Notes: generated from the letters alone by a model not told the origin. DNA of 64,000 bases from Beaufortia kweichowensis (GCA_019155185.1 CM032813.1:1546501-1610500); one strand, 5' to 3'; shown: positions 1 through 14,110, counted from the first letter of the stretch. A program made the numbers and translations.

Positions 1-296
1 CAAGAGCGAATGGTAAAGGTTAATTACTGTTCATAAAACGGAGAAAGTACAGGGTCGAGTGTTTAAGATTTAATTAGGTGTTGTGCTGTACTTCTCCTCT
101 CCGCCTCTTTCTCTCTTCACTGACTAAGTTAACCTGTTTACAGATCCAAATTAAAGCCAATGCAACAACAGAGCTCCATGGAAGAGTTAAGCAAATGAAA
201 GTCTGTTTTTCTGCACAAATAGGCCAATCATTTAGGACACACATTCGCTTTCTTCCCCATGGACTGGAACAGCAAAGGATTTAACTCATCAAAGGA

Positions 297-339
<43 letters not shown>
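297..339 (+). repeat. Compound (TG)n(AG)n microsatellite
   Basis: About 7 TG units pass directly into about 14 GA units. Confidence 0.95.
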
Positions 340-343
<4 letters not shown>

Positions 344-3063
344 GTGTTTACTTGTGCGGATCCTTCGCCAGCACATCTGCATGTAATGGAATTGCATGTG
401 TCCTCTAGTGCATGAGATTGTTTGTTTATGAGCTTGTGTCCATGACTGTAAAGTTGTCACCCAGACTACCACTATGTTCCAACACCTAGCATGCACCTAG
501 CACCAAGGCAGTATTTTAAGGGAGCATAGACGTGCTCCCAAATTTTAAGGCAGTATTGCATGCATTTTTTAAAGCTACTTACTAAATGAAATATACTTGA
601 ATTTGCTTAAATATACATAATAAATAAACTTTATAAGACTTGTGTAATTTATGTTTACATAGGTTATGGGTGCACACATACAGTTTCCCATCAGATCGTG
701 CTGTGGCAGGTCCTCAGGAGAGCACATCTGGCACTTGAGACAGCGGCTACAGAAGGTGATGGGGATGATTCAGGAACAACGTCAATCCCGGAGAGAAAGA
801 GTGAAAAAGTCCAGACAGACTGAAGGATCTTAAGGATGTACAGACTGTGATCTCTGCTAAATAAGGAGGTAATTAGAGATGTAGTGCTGTAATTTTAAAA
901 TCACATACGCACGAACGTAATCTGGTGTGTAGTCTATGCTGTGAATGTGGATGAGTGTATATGCATCAGTGAATATCTTTTCATTTGCTTTACTTATATT
1001 TACATTTTTTTCTAGAAAGCGATGCAACAGTATGCAACTTACAATACTGTAAAAATACAATATGACTGAATGGAATTATATCTTAAATGTATGCATGTCA
1101 TATGTGTACAGATGTAGATGTAAATGTACATAGGCATGTGGTATATTTAAAAGATATTTTAGCCAAATAGTTTAAAAAAAAAAGATATTGTGTGATAAGA
1201 CATTATGTAGAGTCTTTCTTTAGTTATGACCAGATTTAGCCATCCACACAGTGAGATGTCAGTAATTGTTTGTAAAATAGCATATTAAGCCAAGCAAACT
1301 CTAAATATGTCCATAATCATAATTAGCAAATAAAATAATTTTATGTAAACGGAACAAATGCATTTGGGAAGTTGATGCATATCATGTCCATGATCTTTTT
1401 TAATCAATGTCAAACTTTGAGGTTTGTATGCGTAGGTTGAAATCTATTTGGGGAAGCAGGCTTTCAGTTTTACCATATTATCTTTATAATGAATTTAATA
1501 TGAATGTAATAAAGGACAAATAAGAATGGAAAGATTAAAAGTGTCATCATAAAATAAATACCAAAGCAAAAGCTAGTTTTAGAAAAAGTATTGCATGTTA
1601 TGCAACAGGAGCTCCAAAAGTATTTCATGTGTGATTTATGCATCAACGTCTCCAACATAAAATTCCAACACGGAAAGAAATCTCCTAAAACGACCTTAAC
1701 AGTGAATCAGAAGATCCTGCCGTCTTAAACGTGATTAGCACACTGTCTCTAGTTTAGACTAGTTTCTCTATCGACTTAAGGTTCATCAAAAAAATCTGTG
1801 TGCATGTTTGCTCTTGTTGAAAAAGATTTCTCTGCCATATAATCCTCTATCCCTTTGCATTTCAATTTCCAGGCTTCCATTTCATATCAAAAGCTCTGCC
1901 GGTCTGTTGGGGTTTGGACTTCTCTGTGCCTTTAAACTCTAAAGCGGGTGTTGGTGAGCAGTAATGCGGTATAGTCGCTGAGCTTTAGCTCGCGTGTGGT
2001 GGGTGTATTATTGAGGGCAGATGGCTTAAACCCACAAGTGTCTGTTGAGATATGACAGTGCTGAAGGGCTATGCCACCAAACCCATTTTGATTAGACTGA
2101 GTCTCTGGAGCCGTAACTGCACTGGCAGACACGGCTTTTCCTCTAGATCATAAAACCCTCAATCACAAAACTAAAGTACATTCAATTAGTTTGCCAAACC
2201 CACACAATGCATCCTTTTTATATCCTCCTTATTCAGTCTGCAAAGAGTATTCCTTCATCAAAGCCCCAGTCGTCGTGCAAACCGTGAAACACAATTACGC
2301 AACGCAACGCAAATGAGGTACGGCCTCGTCGACAGAAAACGGCTAATAGTTCATTTCGTTCACCGTCTGCGTGTGAGCGCGTCAAGCTTTTTGCTTCATT
2401 ACCTCCGAAACAGTATGTAAATTCGCTTTTTTGGAGACAAAATATTTAGCTGTGTTTTGCTCAAGGGAAATGAACGCCTTGGCGGATGGGAAACGAGAGA
2501 GAGAAACCGTCACAACGTTTTGTTTGAAGTTTTCTCAGGACAAAAAAAATCACTTTGGCAAAGCCGAAAGTCTGCTTAAAATATTAGCTGTAAAGACATG
2601 TAGGTCACAAGCAGATATTTACATAACAAACTGTTTGAGATGTGATAAAGCAGCTCTCATTATTTTGACTTCTCCAGCAGGTTGATGCCGCAAACCGGTA
2701 ATAGCTTTAACAATGTATTTACTTATGACAATGCTGATAATTTCATATTTGCAGTCTATCTTTGTCACAATTAAGACGTGCACATTTGTGGTGGGTGTGC
2801 ACAAACCTGTGTTAAGCATTTGTTTTCAAAACACTGAACATAATGAGTACAGACAGCAACAAAACATTCACATAAACAAGACAATTTGTAGAATACATGA
2901 TAGATCACCTTGGAAACTACCAGCAGAGGTGAACCCTAAGTGTACATTACAGCATAACAACACCAGAACAAGATGTAACTGAATAAAGATGGAAGACTTC
3001 AAAGTATCTTACATTTCTGCCTATGTGCTTTACAGAAGCATCAGTGCCAGTACCAGTTTTATT

Positions 3064-3280
3064 AAAGGTTTTCATCATACTGAGAGCTCAGATGTGAATA
3101 TTTACTGGTTTATATACTCATGTGAAGTCTCTCTTAAAGTTTATCTTTAAATCATGATTTTTCATAGTCAGATAAAGTGCTGTTTTCAGAATTGTCACAT
3201 TCATAACAGTTCATATTCCTTATGAATGAACACATGAGAATTATAATGAAATAACTGTTTTATATTCTTTGAACACTCAT
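3064..3280 (+). repeat. Dispersed repeat A (contains TCATGATTTTTCATAGTCAG)
   Basis: It shares long stretches with 18997-19140, 23109-23260 and, inverted, 46876-47075. Shared landmarks are TTTCATCATACTGAGAG, CATGATTTTTCATAGTCAG, AAAGTGCTGTTTTCAGAATTG and a 3' part with AAATAACTGTTTTATATTCT. I cannot name the family. No coding capacity is visible. Confidence 0.85.
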
Positions 3281-5780
3281 CTACATATCCTACAAAGTAT
3301 GTTGCCTCTCAAAAACGTGGGTCACATTCTTAAGGCATGCATATTTCTAGTTTATAAAATGGATAACATGTGCATAGAATGATATTACATATGTGTATGC
3401 ATATATTTTAGTTATTATTATTCTTTTATTTCAGTTGTAAATGAAGACACCAGTAAAATGAAGACACAAGTGAAAAAACACCTGTTGGGAAGTCGAGGTA
3501 AATTCACAAATACAATGAAATCCTTCTTCTGTAAACATGTGCACATGTGAAAAGTTTTTTTTATTTTAAAGCTTTCCCTTACGTATGAAGGCTGAATTTC
3601 TAGTAGGTCTTTTCATGTGGATTGGAACAGTAGAAATAAAATAAGACTCTTCCACTCGATCGCTTTGTAAGGCTCATGAAAGTTGACAGACACTCCCCGG
3701 CACTCTGCTATCTGAAACCGCCGTGTCTCGGTCGCGACAACAGAAAAAAGCTCAGAGCAAATCTAAACACTGGTTCACAAATAATGAGACCTGCCTCACT
3801 GACAGAGTTTTCTCTGCTCAAGCACTTCCAGACATTTCAGATTTGAGACTGAGCTCCTCACGACATCTTTCCTAAAAGCCGCCTAGTCATGGTGGCCGAG
3901 AGCTCTGGCAGGAGATCAATGCGAAGCTCTGCTCCCCTTTCACAGACTTTTCGGCCGTGTGACAGAACAAAATGAAAGCGTGGAAGCATTTCGGCACAAC
4001 TGATTTATTACTTTATAAGAAAAGACCGATCTGAGTGCTGTGGTCAGAGGTGTTATAGCAAAACTGAATCATTGATCGGTGCACTGAACTGACCTCAGAA
4101 CAGAAACTGAAACTATATGGCGCTAGCGGTTGATACTTTATTCTGATTGGTCAGTTGTTGCATTTTGTGTGGCAATTGTGAAACTATATTTGTTAGTTGT
4201 TACTGGCAACCACTCCTACACTTGATTCTTATCTTCTGTGTTCTCACAAAATCATTTCAACTCAAATTAACACTTCTGTTTCTTGACTTATTTGCAGGTC
4301 TTGTACTGTGCCGGAACAAGCTGGATCTCAAACCATCACCTCTGTGATTACATTTGCCACCTATTACAGTGGATCCCCACCTCATCAGAAAAAAGAAAAG
4401 ACATGTTTGTTTTTCTTTGAAAAATAAATAATTATTATAGTTATAATGCTGTGCAATATCTTCTGTAGTCTGTGTCGCACCTTATCAAGGCACAAGCTGT
4501 TCATTTCAGATAAGAATATGTCTTTTGAGTAAAAAGTCTTTTCACTAGTCCTATAGACATCTGTTAATGTAAATGAAACTTATTAGAAAACTTAACAGCA
4601 GTTAAACCCCTAAAGCCAACCGTAAAAAACAAGATATTTATTATGTACTCTATTGTCCAAGAAGAGTATTAATCTTTATATACAAGTCAAAAAAGCACTG
4701 CTTTATAAAATAAATAGTTGAGTGACACTAAAACTATAAATATTATGTATTGCAGTGATTGACATACACACACAGATTGATAAATTAGAAGTTTCACTTC
4801 AGCATTTAAATGAAGATGTCACTCCCAAATGCATCTTTGCGACCTACAGTACCGTGGCACTGCGATTACATCGATGAATTAGATGCAATAACCACAAGCA
4901 TCATGGAAAATATCCAGAAACATACTTTACACATATAAGAGAGCCCATTTGAGAATTATGAAAGCAAACGGTGACTGATCGGTTGCAGCTTAAGTGGCAA
5001 GGAGGCGTTTAAAGCACATCCATCTTCAGCAGCGTGGCCCGTAATGAACTTCCACTGAAGAAACACATGTCGCCTTCTGAATTAACTGTCAAACTAAACA
5101 CCCTCCCACTGGTTAGATGAAGACAGCCCTAAAACACATGACACTTATTTCTAAAGCTAATAAGCATATTGACAGAGAGGAAAAACAGCGGATGTCGATC
5201 ACATACCGCCGTGATGAACGATTCTCCTTCCATTTAGAAGTCTGAGCTGTTGGCCTTGTTTTCAAGTGCTCTCCCTTGATAACATTATAATTCAAAGTGA
5301 CGGAAAACAAACACGCTCACACAAACACCTACACGCGCTTAACACCGGCTCTGTTTCAATAAGACACATAATTAAATGCATTGACTCCTAAAACACTTCT
5401 TTGTTTACGGAGTAAAAAATGAAGTACAAAGGAAGAATTTAGTAGCATATTTTTTAGGAACACACACACACATCTCATGCCGTGTAGAGATAAAAGACTG
5501 GAAAACAGAGAATTGTTTAAGAAGTGAGTTTCACACATTTTCACGGCCAATTGTCTGTTTATGATGAAATCTGTGGCGCCAGCTCTCAATTCACACAGAC
5601 ACTCAAAATAGATGAGAAACCTTAAAAACGAGCTCAGCAAACACAACACCAGTTACAGTACCAGTCAAAAGTTTGAAGTTTAGAATAGTAGTAATTTAGT
5701 AAATTCAACAAAACCATAAAATAACACAATTTGAACTGTGGGAATTATATATTCCAAAATAAATGAACACTGTGTTATTT

Positions 5781-5915
5781 ACATTTAGGCATTTAGCTGA
5801 CACTTTTATTCAAAGCGACTTTTTAAGCGAAATATTAGGAGACAATGAAGTGACACATCAGAAGCGGCAACAATAGTACAAAGAAGTGCTTTACTAAGTT
5901 TACAATGTTTTGCAG
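5781..5915 (+). mobile_element. Dispersed SINE-like element C (ACATTTAGGCATTTAGCTGA...)
   Basis: It is nearly identical to 46514-46647, including TCAAAGCGACTT, AATATTAGGAGACAATGAAG, GCGGCAACAATAGTAC and AAGAAGTGCTTTACTAAG. Its head contains the cypriniform SINE tail motif CATTTAGCTGACACTTTTAT..AAAGCGACTT. Confidence 0.8.
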
Positions 5916-5971
5916 ACATGTTATATTTCATATGATATCATATTCAAAAGTAGTCACCCTTCAGTCTAGAA

Positions 5972-6170
5972 CAGTGGTCTCAAACTTAATTCCTGGAGGG
6001 CCGGTATCAGCAAACGTCCAGCAGAGTTTCCCTTTAACCTCCAACACACCTGCTCTGCAAGTTTCTCGTAATCCTGAAGACCTTGATTAGCTGGATCAGG
6101 TGGGATTAATTAGGGTTGGATCTAAACTGTGCAGGGCAGTGGCGCTTCAGGAACTGAGTTTAAGACCTCC
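5972..6170. mobile_element. hAT-like palindromic MITE
   Basis: The left end CAGTGGTCTCAAACTTAATT and the reverse complement of the right end (GGAGGTCTTAAACTCAGTTC) are imperfect terminal inverted repeats. Flanking copies AGTCTAGAA (5963-5971) and AGTCCAGAA (6171-6179) look like an 8-9 bp target duplication, typical of hAT elements. The interior has GGAGGGCC and ATCAGGTGG-type sequence seen in a very common fish repeat. Confidence 0.8.
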
Positions 6171-6378
6171 AGTCCAGAATCCACGGCACTGAAGGAATTT
6201 CTATCTATGCTGGACTCTTATTGGCTGATTTTTATTCATTATTCACTCCAAATAATTCATTTCAAAAATATTTTTTCAAATAAAGTTTTAGTTTTTTAAT
6301 TATAGTTTTTTAACTTAACTATGCACTATTTTAACTTATATCTGCACTATGTTTTTTTTTTTTTGCCTTTATCATTTT

Positions 6379-6541
6379 TCGACAGGAAAGTGTAGAGAGA
6401 CAGAAAGTGATTTTGGAGGAGAGAGAGGGTAACAGGTTCAGAAAGGACAGCAGAGCTGGGATTCGAACTCACGTCACACCGAAAGTGCCCTGCACATGCG
6501 TCTGGAGCACTGGCCACTCACCCACAGGCTCCGACACCACG
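6379..6541 (-). mobile_element. tRNA-derived SINE of a second type
   Basis: The plus strand reads GACAGGAAAGTGTAGAGAGA, a purine-rich part, then GCTGGGATTCGAACTCACGTC and a ..CACAGGCTCCGACACC end. The reverse complement holds GAGTTCGAATCCCAGC, a B box. I recall this layout as a dispersed fish SINE. It is followed by a short T-rich tandem repeat. Confidence 0.7.
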
Positions 6542-6542
6542 T

Positions 6543-6600
6543 TTTGTATCTATTGTTTTTTGTATCTATTGTTTTTTTGTATCTATTGTTTTTTGTTTTG
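6543..6600 (+). repeat. Short tandem repeat, about 17-bp unit, 3 copies
   Basis: The sequence TGTATCTATTGTTTTTT is repeated three times with small T-length changes, directly after the SINE-like element. Confidence 0.85.
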
Positions 6601-7499
6601 TGTTATCTGTTTGCACTCTGGGTCTGAGAGAAATGTAATTTCAATTCGCTGTATGTTCTGAACATGTGGCAGAATTGACAATTATGTTGACTTTGACATT
6701 GACTTAAAGAAATTTATATGTTAACACAATTATATTTTTGACTACAAAAGTAATTTCATTTTTGTCAATTGTGTCTAAACTTTTCTTCATTTTCTTCATT
6801 AATACTATGATTTTTTCATCTTCACTTTAAGTGAACTGTTACCTATCTCATGCATGTATAAGATTACAGGAAGAGTTTGCATGGGAAGATTAGTATGTTA
6901 TAGTGTGATTGTGATGGGCTCTATGGAGACTCCTCATAACAAGAGAGCTAATTATGAGAAGATGAGCAGTTAACCCATGCTGCTGGAGATGATGTAAAGA
7001 TGCTAATTGATGCTAAATGCACGCAACCTTATTGTACAGGATCAGTGAAGCGCTAATCAAATACTGGCAAATTATAAAACATAGACAATTAATCCATGTG
7101 CAGCGGTGAAGAATAGCAAAATACTTCATGTTGGTTGGTCACGTATTTTAACAAGCAAAGAGTCTTTCATTTAAAATGCTGCGATTGAGTTGATTTGTGA
7201 TAAAAAAAGATTTAAAAACAATTGTAATAATAATAGTTGGAACTGGCTCTTTTCAGTAGGTGAATAGAGAAATAGTGAAAGAAAGCAGCCTCTGTGTCAA
7301 AATGATGAATTTTTCATTTTCTTATTTTAATCTGTCTGTGATTTATTATTTTATTTTACATTATCTTGAGCTTGACTTTATATTGTATAACTTGTTTATT
7401 TTTATTACCCCTACTAGGAGTAGAAAATACAGTAGAATACAGTAGGTACAGTAGAAAATACACTGATACATACTATACATTTACAGTATGTATTTGGTA

Positions 7500-7600
7500 G
7501 ACATGTACAGTACATTCAAGGTACATTTTATATGTCTGTGTGTTCCCTGGGGATCAAACTCATGACCTTTGAACAATTGAGCTACAAGAACACACATAAC
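7500..7600 (-). mobile_element. tRNA-derived SINE head, inverted
   Basis: On the minus strand TAGCTCAATTGTTCAAAGGTC..GAGTTTGATCCCCAGGG resembles tRNA A-box to B-box spacing, followed by AACACACAGACATATAAAATGTACC. This is the same head type as the 59545 copy. The anticodon region is not intact. Confidence 0.68.
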
Positions 7601-8540
7601 TGGTTTCTCTAAGGTACTTTAGAAAATACCATAGTACATGTAAAAAACAACATTGTTTTAACCACGGTACTATTTCCAAAAACCATACCAACACTATTGT
7701 GCTTTGTAAATGCTGTGAAGAAAACCATGGGAAGCCGGCTGTGATAAACAGTAAATTCAGCTTGTTGTTCTTCCAGAAGTAAATATATTTTTATATTGTA
7801 TTGATGCTTCACTGAGGAATAATATTTGTAAAACCCCCAGTAGCCTCTTTAAACGATTTCATGGTAGAATCTGAAAACAAGAAATCTTCATCAGTATCAA
7901 TAAGCTAGGCAGAGAGGTTCATAAAAAAAGCCTTTTACAAAGTTTCTACACATGGTCACCATTACATATGCAACACCAATAACATCAGCGGGTGGAAGAG
8001 AGACAGACAAACAGTGACGTCCTCCATCGCCATTTTATGGTTCCTGATGACATTGAACGTTTCCTTTTTACAACATCACCTGGAGAATTAGTAAACATAA
8101 ACGCCAGATCTGCTCTGCTCATTGACTGAGCTTTGATTTATGCCGCAACCTGCCGCCTTTTTCTATAATCGTCCATCAAACGGGAAAGATATAAAATCCC
8201 CACAACCCGAGAAAAACTTTCCTGCTCCGCCAACAATATATCTCCCTGACATTACACACTTAACACTTATGAGGAAGAGCCCTGCTATAAATCAAAACGA
8301 ACAGAATCATAAAAATCGGCTCAAATAGTATCACTTTCACACCGCTTGTTCTCTTCCATCCTGAATCTGTCTGCATTATGTGCACGCATGTGCCTGCGTG
8401 TGTCGAATGCTTTACCGTTTCTCATTCTAAAAATTGACATATATTAAAGTTTAGTAGATCGTTTTTTAAGAAGCTCTAAAGTTTAAGAAGAGATTTAAAT
8501 ACTGTTGTAAAACTTGCTTGAATAAAAGACTTGCTTGTTT

Positions 8541-8717
8541 TAAGGGAATATTTCCACCCAAAATGAAATATGTTGCTCCAGATCCATATCACTTTCTTTT
8601 TCCATGGGTTACAAAACGTATTTTTTAATATCTTACTGTTCTCCATAAAATGACAGTGATTAAGGACTAAAGCTATAAGTAGTCCATACGTTTGTTTTTG
8701 GGTGAACTATTCCTTTA
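8541..8717. mobile_element. MITE with GGAATATTTCCACCCAAAA / TTTTTGGGTGAACTATTCC ends
   Basis: Ends TAAGGGAATATTTCCACCCAA and TTGGGTGAACTATTCCTTTA are inverted repeats. It belongs to the widespread palindromic element whose ends read AGGGATAGTTCACCCAAAA. Confidence 0.82.
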
Positions 8718-11700
8718 CGTTTGCTAGGTAGGAGAGAGAAGATCAAAGAGGAGGATTAAGCGACATATTTGTGATGTTTGTCACAGTGAATTTAAAGTGT
8801 CATAGTAAGGGAGTAAAAGCATTGCACTGATTTATAGCTGCGCTTTGTCCGGATATACAGATAATGCTGTTACGGTAATAAACTGCTTGTCTCCGTTCAC
8901 CTGCCTATTAGATACGGCTGTTAGCCACACCTGAGAAATCTCAATGTCAGATGCCCTTTCTATAAGATCAGTCAGCCGTGTTGCCACTCAGTCCAAGAAG
9001 GCGGTTTGATGACTAGATACGGCTCGAGATGAAGACAGAAACCTTAACAAGGTTTGACATCAGACCAGTGTAAGGAGGATAGATACAATATTGTTGCTTT
9101 TGGATTTTTTTAATTTTAGGTATTTTTAAAAATAACATTTTTTGTTCATGTTTATTTTTAATAATGTAAATGTAGACCAATGGCTAATCTAATCTGATTG
9201 GTTGATTTTACACAGGTTTTTAGGGGAACAAACCCTGGATTTGCCCGGTGTTACCAGGTTAGTGGAATCAAATCTTTAAAAATGATTTTAGCATTGATCT
9301 GTATATGTGTGTACATGTTTTACACTACAATGTCCCACTTACTCTGTACCAAGGTGTCTCTTGCTGTGACTGTGCCTGTATCAGGGTTTGGGTGGCTGCT
9401 CGGGTTAATACCTCACACGCACACCAGGACCAGCTGCTCCATCCGGACCCCCGCCCTTTCATATCCCCGTGGCTCATTCGTCCTGGCGCCCTGCACCTTC
9501 AACCCTCCATCCAGCCACCCTTTTGGTCTCTCCTCCAATCAGCTCGTCGAGTGTCTCTCCAGTGACACATCTGGACAGGAGCCACTGCCACTCCCTGACT
9601 TCATACAGATGGCCCAGAGACGGTGCCAGCCGGTGCATTGTGGGTAATCACTCTGACCGGGCGAGAGGGTACCAACAGAGGGTCAGTATATTTCACATCT
9701 GCCAGTATCAGGTCTCATCAAGGTCGTAGACAGAAATTCACCCCAGAAGAGTAAAGGGTAATTACAGAGTAAAGTGCAGCCGGAGGTGCCATGGATCACT
9801 TAGTTCCCTAGATGAGAAAAAACGAAAAAATGAAAGACACAAATGTGGTGGTCGATCTGGGTTCAGATTTTGACCTTTTGAATCATTTTCTTTTTATGGA
9901 AAAGTAACTACGACATTTTAATTAAAACACCTTTTTTGTTTCAAAGTTGAGTGACAGGTAAGTAGATGAAGATTTTTTAGTTTAATAGCATAAGATGTCG
10001 GTAAGGTTAACTGAATTGCATTGACTAAATGTAGACACGTAAGCCTAATTAGATCATTTTTGCTATAGCACTTAAGCAAAGATTTTTGGCTTGTTTTTTT
10101 ACTGCAGTCACTTTTAACTATTAATTAATATTTTTTATATTTATTTTCATCATTTGTTTCCAGATGAGAGACTTGCATTATCCACAAACCACTTCTTTCA
10201 TTAATGGCACGTTGAGTCATCAGTATAACGTATTAGAACTAAAAACTCAAGCGGTGTAATTCAGCAGAAATAGTTGAACAGCCTTCTGCTCGTATAGCTC
10301 GATGCTTTACTAAGCATAAAAGTATGTGTTTTAATGAATTGATCTTCACAAGCGGCCTCTGTCGACTCGAGTGCACAGTGTCGAGGACGGGTGGCAGATG
10401 CCTGCTGAAGTTGGCGAGATAGCACAGACGCCCCGAGATCATTAGAGATGCAGAACTTATAAATCATTCCAGAGCAAAATCTTTATTGTTCAAGACTTTA
10501 GACTTTAGAAGTTAAATGTGCAAGAAGAAAATGAATTAATGGGCTATTGTGTGTGCTGCGCCATTACAAGATGCTATGAGAAAACGTTAATGAAAACTTT
10601 ACAGATTTGCTTTTGTATAGCTTGTTATTTGGTGTTAAGGTCACGTGGGGTGGGAATCAGAATTACAAGGAGTAAAACTAATAGAAAATATGTATAGAAC
10701 AATAATGTATCTAAATGTTTTGAGCAACGCTTGCCAAAAAACCAGTTTCCTATGCACGACCTTTCTCTGTTCTGCTTGTGCTGCATGTACTGTTGAGCTG
10801 AGCACTTAACAAAAATACTCAACTTTTATTTTTTTCTGTATATTATTCATAATAATTGGTACATTGGTACAAAAACAAGATCCATTTCTGAACACGGTAA
10901 CACGGTATACTAATTTAACAGAACACCATCCCCAAACTTGACTCACAAAGCAAAAAATAAATAATGTGAGAAAAAACATATTGTTATTTTTACTCATTAT
11001 TTTGCAGGCCCCCTGAGATGTCCAGTACAATTACTTAAGGGCAAGAAATTCCTGTGGCAAAGCGCTTTGCTCGGGGGCACGGTGGTCAGTAGGGAAGTCA
11101 GCAATTCTCCGGTTCTTGGATTGCTCCTCTAATGCTTGTACTCCAGAGCCTCTTGGTTACTAGCGTGGGATGCACAGCGCTGTATAAAGCGGTAAGTGTT
11201 TGTCCACAGGGTCTGAAAACAGAGGTCAAGCCTTACAGGTGTGGGCCAGCTGCCATGTGCTGCTGCTGAACTGAAGACGAGCCAAAGAGCTTCTCTCTCA
11301 AACACCTCCAGCTGTTGCAGCTAACACCGCTGGCACGCGCGCAAAACCGCTCACTCGCGTGCAAACAGAAGGATGAGGGTCATAAAAGTGGCCTGTTATT
11401 AACTATGGCAAGTGGAAGGTAATAAAAATGCAGCATGCATTTTTTTTTATTGTAGAAAACTTAAAAATAGATTATGATGATTTTACAAATTCTTTTACAG
11501 GTGGATCGATGCGGTCTTGGCACGTTTTGGCCCTCGGCCGTTTAAAAACATTCTGAGCATTAAAACAGGTGAGACATTCCCATTATTTTGCCGTCACACA
11601 TCAGAATCGAAAAATGCACATTGGCAAAGCAATTTGGAGTCTGGAGGTGGCTCGCTACCTTAGTAAATCTGCATTTGCTTTGCATATTGGAATTAGAGGG

Positions 11701-13979
11701 GAAACTGTTGAAATGTGCATCAGGCTTCTGTGCTGCGCTGCGTCTTACTCGTAACAAATCACAGTTCAGGAGAAATCTCGTGATGAAGTTGTTTTCCATT
11801 TCGCCGGTGTGGTTGTATTCAGTGAATGCCAAATGTAAGTCGTGAGGTGTTTCAAAGAGATGCCTGGCTGTGTGGACAAACCAATGGCTTCGTTTTAGCG
11901 CTCACTGTACTTAATGCATTTATGTCCTGAAAGACACGGATAAAAGACACTGCTGAGAACTCAAAGTAGCTTTAAAAATTGAATTCCACTTTTGCTCTGA
12001 AAATGCATTTGCGTTTTTATTCAGCGCACTCTCACAAATGCGAAAATTACATTTATGCGTTTGGCTGCCGTCTTTATCTAAAGAGACTTGCAGTGCTGTG
12101 CATTTTATCAGTATATGTGTTTTATCTGGGAAACAAACCCTTGCCATTGCTGGTACCATATTTTACCACTAACAGATTATTATATAGACTACTTTTTGCG
12201 GTAAATATAATTTCCGTTTTCTATAACCAAAGTGACTCCTTTGAATTTTCAGTAAGCCGTATGAACAGAAACTCACATATATTTTGAGAATTATCAGCCA
12301 TCAATCACTAAAGTTTGGCCTGTCAATCTCTCTCAGGTTATAGAAAAGCAGACAATAATTGAATTTAACTGAAGTCCAGAGAGTTTTTCAACATTAAAAA
12401 GCAGCTCGACCTGAAATGGAATACGTTTTATTTTTTGTTGTTTTGTTTATGTTCTGTTGTTATCCGTCTAAATATGGTTACATGCATTGCTCAAGTGAAT
12501 GGAAAGAAGTAAGGTTTGAGAAATAAGGCTGAAATGAAGCTTGTGGTTCCATCTGATATAGTGCAGTGGATTTCAGGCCTCTGAAAGAAAGACATTACAG
12601 GTTAAATTATGATCCATTCTGTCCACAGCTTCATGTCACGCCCCGTACCACCCCTGTGTTTATCCGGGAGAGTTTCACACATAAAAGCCTCGTCCAACAA
12701 GCTCGGCTGAAATGGGTACACACCACCAGGCCGTGTCAAGATACCCCAGCATAGCGGTCTCGTTCATTTGACCTTCATCTTCACCAGGAGAAAACAGGAA
12801 CATGCCAACCAGGTGTACAAAAGGTTTCTTTTATTCCAGTCACTATGAAGCAGAGGGAAGAGATGTAGTGCAAAGAGATTTTTACAGTAAAGAGAACACA
12901 AAAAGACAGAAGTAAAATTTCTCTCACCCATTTGTTTCGTCTATGTTCAATAAACAGCCCACTGACTGCAAAAAGACGACTTCTGTTTTTGGAGTCTGTA
13001 AAAAGGGCATTTTAGATTTGTCTGAACCTGGAACATTAAACACGTTTGTCTTCCATCCGTCAATGTCAAAGCAATCATCTGTTCAAACGTCTGCCGTCTT
13101 ACACAGTCAGTGTTGTGTGTTTGTTCATTAATCATTTTAATAAGAACACACATAAACACACACACTGTCCCACACTGACCAACAGACGGCAAAATTATTT
13201 AGCAGGTTTTGCTTAAAGCTGAATTGTTTTTATTAGGATTAGTAATGCTGCCTGTGTGTGTTGGGTTTACTTGACTATATTTGTAGTAATTGCAAAATTG
13301 TCAGACATCCTCAACAAAAATATATATTTATAAGGGTAAATAAAGTAGATAAGTAAATAATAACATAAATTAAATATGTTAAATATGTTTTTTCAATTTA
13401 TTTTTTAAGATTTGAAGTGTATATAATAAAATTATCAATTGGTCAAAATCATCCCCAACTGTAAGATAAGTCTAAAAAAGCCTTTTGGGACATTTGGAAA
13501 CATTGGGATTTGGAAAACCACAAAACAATCAAACTATTCATAAATGTTTCTTTCTTGTATAACTGTTCTCTTCTTGTTTAAATGTTTTTATGCTTTTATA
13601 GTAAATCTATACTGTAAAATATATAGAAGTTTACTGATACAACCCTACTGGCTACATGAGAAATGAAAGCGTATACGTTAATTCACTCTTCTCCTTTAAA
13701 TAAATCATGCTTCATTTAGATTTGTTTTTCTCTTTAGCCACCATTAAGCAGCATCGTTTATTAGTCCCTGAATATCCTCTCAATACTGCTACTGTCATTT
13801 TTAGTTGTTCCAAGCTCACATTTATTAATTCATTTGTTTGTTTTCGCTCAACTCATTTATTTCGTTTGCCAGCGCTGCGATTGCACTCAAATACTTTCCC
13901 CTGTTTTCTGTCTTTCTCACTAAAGTCTCTCCGTCCTTCTGTTCAGTCACACAAACACACGTAATTCTTCTTAATGTGA

Positions 13980-14110
13980 CAAATGAACTGCTCTAATCTC
14001 CTGCGAGCTCAGCGTACGTCTCTCGCGTTCATCGCCGCTAAATGAAAGCTTTTATGCAAATGAAATATTTTAGTTGGGTACGGTTTATTCTTCATCTAAA
14101 TAAGCACTGT
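13980..14110. promoter_or_regulatory. Candidate conserved non-coding block with octamer motif
   Basis: Unique sequence with a perfect POU octamer ATGCAAAT at 14054-14061, next to AAATGAAAGCTTTTATGCAA. This is the only kind of support visible. Conservation cannot be tested here, so regulatory function is inference. Confidence 0.25.

Larger units (their letters stand above)
1..5780. other. Gene-free AT-rich DNA, far downstream of pcdh17
   Basis: No open frame here resembles a known protein and none is longer than about 100 codons. Contents are a GT/GA microsatellite (297-339), one copy of a dispersed repeat (3064-3280) and otherwise unique-looking sequence. The stretch 3640-4130 is less AT-rich and may be constrained, but I cannot name a function. 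Confidence 0.6.

Noticed and set aside
6440..6545. tRNA gene (minus strand B box GTTCGAATCCC)
   Set aside because: No paired acceptor stem, D arm or anticodon loop can be drawn; the sequence fits a degenerate tRNA-derived SINE.
9198..9647. 149-codon open frame with a hydrophobic stretch, as a secreted or membrane protein
   Set aside because: Two other plus-strand frames are open over the same DNA, and nothing resembles a known protein or a splice structure.
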